Source of the DNA: Bacteroidales bacterium
GTDB lineage: Bacteria; Bacteroidota; Bacteroidia; Bacteroidales; WCHB1-69
Reading direction: 5' to 3'
DNA length: 36,943 bases
Assembly (NCBI GenBank): GCA_017994425.1
Contig: JAGOKS010000014.1
Coordinates: 1 to 36,943, forward strand
In this document: one piece after another, positions 34,977 through 36,943 of the stretch
Position numbering within the stretch: the first letter of the stretch is position 1
How the letters are laid out: the number at the start of each line of letters is the position of its first letter
Position numbers and translations under genes: made by a program
The notes under the pieces: generated by a model
Seen by the model: only the letters and a program-made list of their open reading frames with translations
What the model was told of the DNA's origin: nothing
The model's database searches: none

Positions 34977-36683
34977 TTATCTAAAAATTGATTTTAAGTA
35001 GACTGTACATTCTTCGAAAGTTTTAAACGTCTTGTCTTCAGGTATTAAATCAGGAATAACGTCCATTTTACGAAGCATATACATGGGTTGTGGTTGGATA
35101 ATGGTCATTAGTACGGTTATGCCTTTTTCTTGCATATCCTTGATAGCCGTTTCCATGGCATACAATCCGGATTGATCCATGAAAGTAACTAATTTCATAC
35201 GGATAATCACTATTTTAACATTATCAGGAATATCATGCATGACTTCTTGAAAGCGTTTGATGGAGCCGAAGAAAATAGGTCCGTTTAAACGTTGAATGTA
35301 AATTTGATTGCGTATTTCTTCGGGCATGTCATGTTCGTCATCCCAAGGCGATTCTTTGTCAAAAGTAGTCATGGCTCCGGATTGATATCCGCTTTCTACC
35401 AAATCGCTGGCGCGTTTCATGAAGAGTACGCAGGCGATAATCATTCCGATGCCTACTGCAATTAATAAATCTACAAAAACGGTTAACAATAAAACAGTTA
35501 TTAAGACTACAGCATCTGCTTTAGGAATTTTCAGTAAGTCCTTAAGTCCTTTAAAATCAATAATACCAATACCGACAGTAATCAGAATGCCTGCTAAGAC
35601 AGACAGAGGGACAAATTTTACGTATCGTCCTAAACCTAAAAGTACTGCCAATAAAAACAAGGAATGTATCATGCCGGATAATTGGGTACGACCGCCGGTT
35701 TTTACATTGACAACGGTACGCATGGTAGCGCCTGCACCGGGAATTCCGGCGAAAAATCCGGCAGCCATATTGCCTAAACCTTGACCAATGAGTTCTTTGT
35801 TGCTGTTGTGTTTCGTCCGTGTAATGTTATCTGCAACAACTGAAGTCAATAAAGTATCAATACTGCCTAATCCCGCCAAGGTGAGTGCCGGAAGTATGGA
35901 GAATTTAATAATATCAAACCAATTAATACCCGTTAATGAAAATTTAGCGAAAAAAGGAAGCGGAAAGCCCGATGGTATTTCTCCTATGGTAAGTTTTGGG
36001 TCAAAGCCTATGCCTATAGAAAGCAAGGTAACAAGGATGAGTGCAACCAAAGTAGAAGGTATTTTTTTTGTGATAAGAGGGAAGAAATATATGATGGCAA
36101 TGCAGGAAGCTCCCATGATAAAGGCAAGTATATCAAATCCTAATTGTAATTTCTCGGGGAAAAGAGTAATCATATCCACAATCAATACCGGTGATTTTAA
36201 GCCGAAAAGGGGATACACTTGTTGTAAAATAATAATGATACCGATTCCACTCATGAAGCCGGATAAAACAGGATAGGGGATATAGCGTATGTATTTCCCG
36301 AGTTTGATTATACCGAATAAAATTTGAAACAGTCCGCATAAAACACCGGTAATAGACATGATTATAAGTACCATTTCAATACTGTGAGGGGTACTACTTG
36401 CCCATATACCCGATATCAAGGTCGCAGTAATAACCGTCATAGGACCGGTAGGACCACTAATCTGTGAGTGAGTGCCTCCAAACAAGGAAGCAAAAAAACC
36501 TAACATCATGGCTCCTATAAGCCCTGCCAATGCACCATACGCGCCAATTTCAGGAATGTCTTTGCTGTCAATAACTCCAAATGCTTGAATGCCAAATGCC
36601 AATGCCAAAGGTAATGCCACTATTCCGGCAGTTATACCACCAAATAAATCTCCTTTAATGTTTTTTGTAGATATGAAACGCAT
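34977..36683 (-). CDS. SulP family inorganic anion transporter with STAS domain
   Basis: A 568-residue inner-membrane carrier. The N-terminal part (about 1-400) has the SulP signature region GDLFGGITAGIVALPLALAFGI at residues 11-32, a cluster of about eleven to twelve hydrophobic segments, FGGTHSQISGPTGPMTVI near 70, and GQGLGNMAAGFFAGIPGAGATMRTVVN near 300. The C-terminal cytoplasmic STAS domain (about 445-568) contains IYIQRLNGPIFFGS and VIIRMKLVTFMDQSGLYAMETAI, where the SGLY turn matches the anti-sigma-antagonist fold. The family moves sulfate, bicarbonate or dicarboxylates; the substrate is not predictable here. No carbonic anhydrase gene is adjacent within the window. It is monocistronic. 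Confidence 0.93.
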   Translation of the reverse strand: MRFISTKNIKGDLFGGITAGIVALPLALAFGIQAFGVIDSKDIPEIGAYGALAGLIGAMMLGFFASLFGGTHSQISGPTGPMTVITATLISGIWASSTPHSIEMVLIIMSITGVLCGLFQILFGIIKLGKYIRYIPYPVLSGFMSGIGIIIILQQVYPLFGLKSPVLIVDMITLFPEKLQLGFDILAFIMGASCIAIIYFFPLITKKIPSTLVALILVTLLSIGIGFDPKLTIGEIPSGFPLPFFAKFSLTGINWFDIIKFSILPALTLAGLGSIDTLLTSVVADNITRTKHNSNKELIGQGLGNMAAGFFAGIPGAGATMRTVVNVKTGGRTQLSGMIHSLFLLAVLLGLGRYVKFVPLSVLAGILITVGIGIIDFKGLKDLLKIPKADAVVLITVLLLTVFVDLLIAVGIGMIIACVLFMKRASDLVESGYQSGAMTTFDKESPWDDEHDMPEEIRNQIYIQRLNGPIFFGSIKRFQEVMHDIPDNVKIVIIRMKLVTFMDQSGLYAMETAIKDMQEKGITVLMTIIQPQPMYMLRKMDVIPDLIPEDKTFKTFEECTVYLKSIFR

Positions 36684-36727
36684 AGAATAAAATTTTATAA
36701 TTGAATATTGTTTTAATGACTAATCGT

Positions 36728-36794
36728 CAAATTTAACATTATTAATGTTGATTATCAGATGTAATAACGTATTTATTCGTTGGTTGCAAACATA
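36728..36794 (-). promoter_or_regulatory. Candidate promoter region of the SulP gene
   Basis: Two -7-like boxes occur on the minus strand: TATGTTTG followed by CA at 36787-36794, and TAAATTTG followed by AC at 36728-36735. The distal one agrees better with the TTTGC context of the other promoters here. The proximal one gives a 44-nt leader. Confidence 0.5.
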
Positions 36795-36886
36795 GCTTTT
36801 TATTTTGAATGTTTCATCTTTAATTTTTAAAAATATTTAAAATATTTCCAAATACAAAGGCATTCCATGGATATTAAAAAAAAACG

Positions 36887-36894
36887 TACTTTTG
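36887..36894 (+). promoter_or_regulatory. Bacteroidota -7 box at the right edge
   Basis: TACTTTTG followed by CA matches TAnnTTTG and ends only 4 nt before the ATG at 36899, which would give a leaderless or nearly leaderless mRNA. Confidence 0.6.
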
Positions 36895-36898
36895 CAGC

Positions 36899-36943
36899 AT
36901 GTTGAAAAAAATAAAAAAGTATCTGTCGAAATTAACTGTTGAT
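36899..36943 (+). CDS. Start of a gene running off the window, identity unknown
   Basis: The last 45 bases encode MLKKIKKYLSKLTVD without a stop. The stretch is basic and amphipathic and could be the cytoplasmic N-terminus of a membrane or soluble protein. Too little is present for identification. The start is uncertain because the promoter-like box ends only 4 nt upstream; a later in-frame start outside the window is possible. Confidence 0.45.
   Translation, partial: MLKKIKKYLSKLTVD

Noticed and set aside
35419..36276. Two plus-strand open frames of 121 and 162 codons
   Set aside because: They lie antisense to the SulP transporter gene, have no domain and reflect its codon composition.

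Overview
The window looks like chromosomal DNA of an AT-rich member of the Bacteroidota, most probably an anaerobic Bacteroidales. Four things support this. At least fifteen intergenic sites match the Bacteroidota -7 promoter box TAnnTTTG. One secreted protein ends in a type IX secretion (T9SS) sorting domain. Shine-Dalgarno sequences are nearly absent. The gene content is typical of the group: secreted SagB-like nitroreductase, BatE-like protein, flavodiiron protein, CTP synthase with dihydropteroate synthase. The species cannot be named from sequence alone.

Layout. 1-589 is non-coding: a probable terminator, a regular array of seven TCGA-armed palindromes, and low-complexity remnants. 590-4412 is a divergent DNA-repair pair: an Ogt-type O6-alkylguanine methyltransferase (-) and a RecB/AddA-like helicase-nuclease (+). 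4491-7803 is a co-directional set: a lipoprotein, a DUF3108-like secreted protein, a divergent second phosphoglycerate kinase (PGK), and a BatE-like TPR/SH3 protein. 7800-10292 (-) encodes one chain joining an acyl-activating enzyme, an acyl carrier domain and a PlsC acyltransferase. 10612-11969 holds a polyprenol-phosphate-type glycosyltransferase and an Hsp20 chaperone. 12079-14805 (-) is a redox cluster: flavodiiron protein, cytoplasmic nitroreductase and secreted nitroreductase. 14806-15321 contains a GC-rich structured element of unknown nature. 15322-19592 holds a MORN-type lipoprotein and a 1153-residue secreted tandem TldD protein. 19741-22297 is a MATE exporter, cytidylate-kinase-like protein and beta-barrel operon. 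22542-29453 is a six-gene housekeeping run: lysS, dnaB, pgk, rpe and two envelope proteins. 29493-31944 (-) is pyrG-folP. 32207-34771 encodes a T9SS cargo protein. After it come a bidirectional terminator and tRNA-Gln(CUG) (-), then a SulP transporter (-), and the first 15 codons of another gene at the right edge.

Most of the window is ordinary core genome. The parts that deserve a second look are the palindrome array with alternating pyrimidine-purine centres (140-288), the divergent PGK paralogue that has lost one substrate arginine and the nucleotide-site motif (5692-6984), the secreted TldD tandem whose second half lacks the zinc motif (16131-19592), and the structured non-coding element (about 14930-15067). 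No CRISPR array, integrase, transposase, prophage or recognisable defence system was seen.
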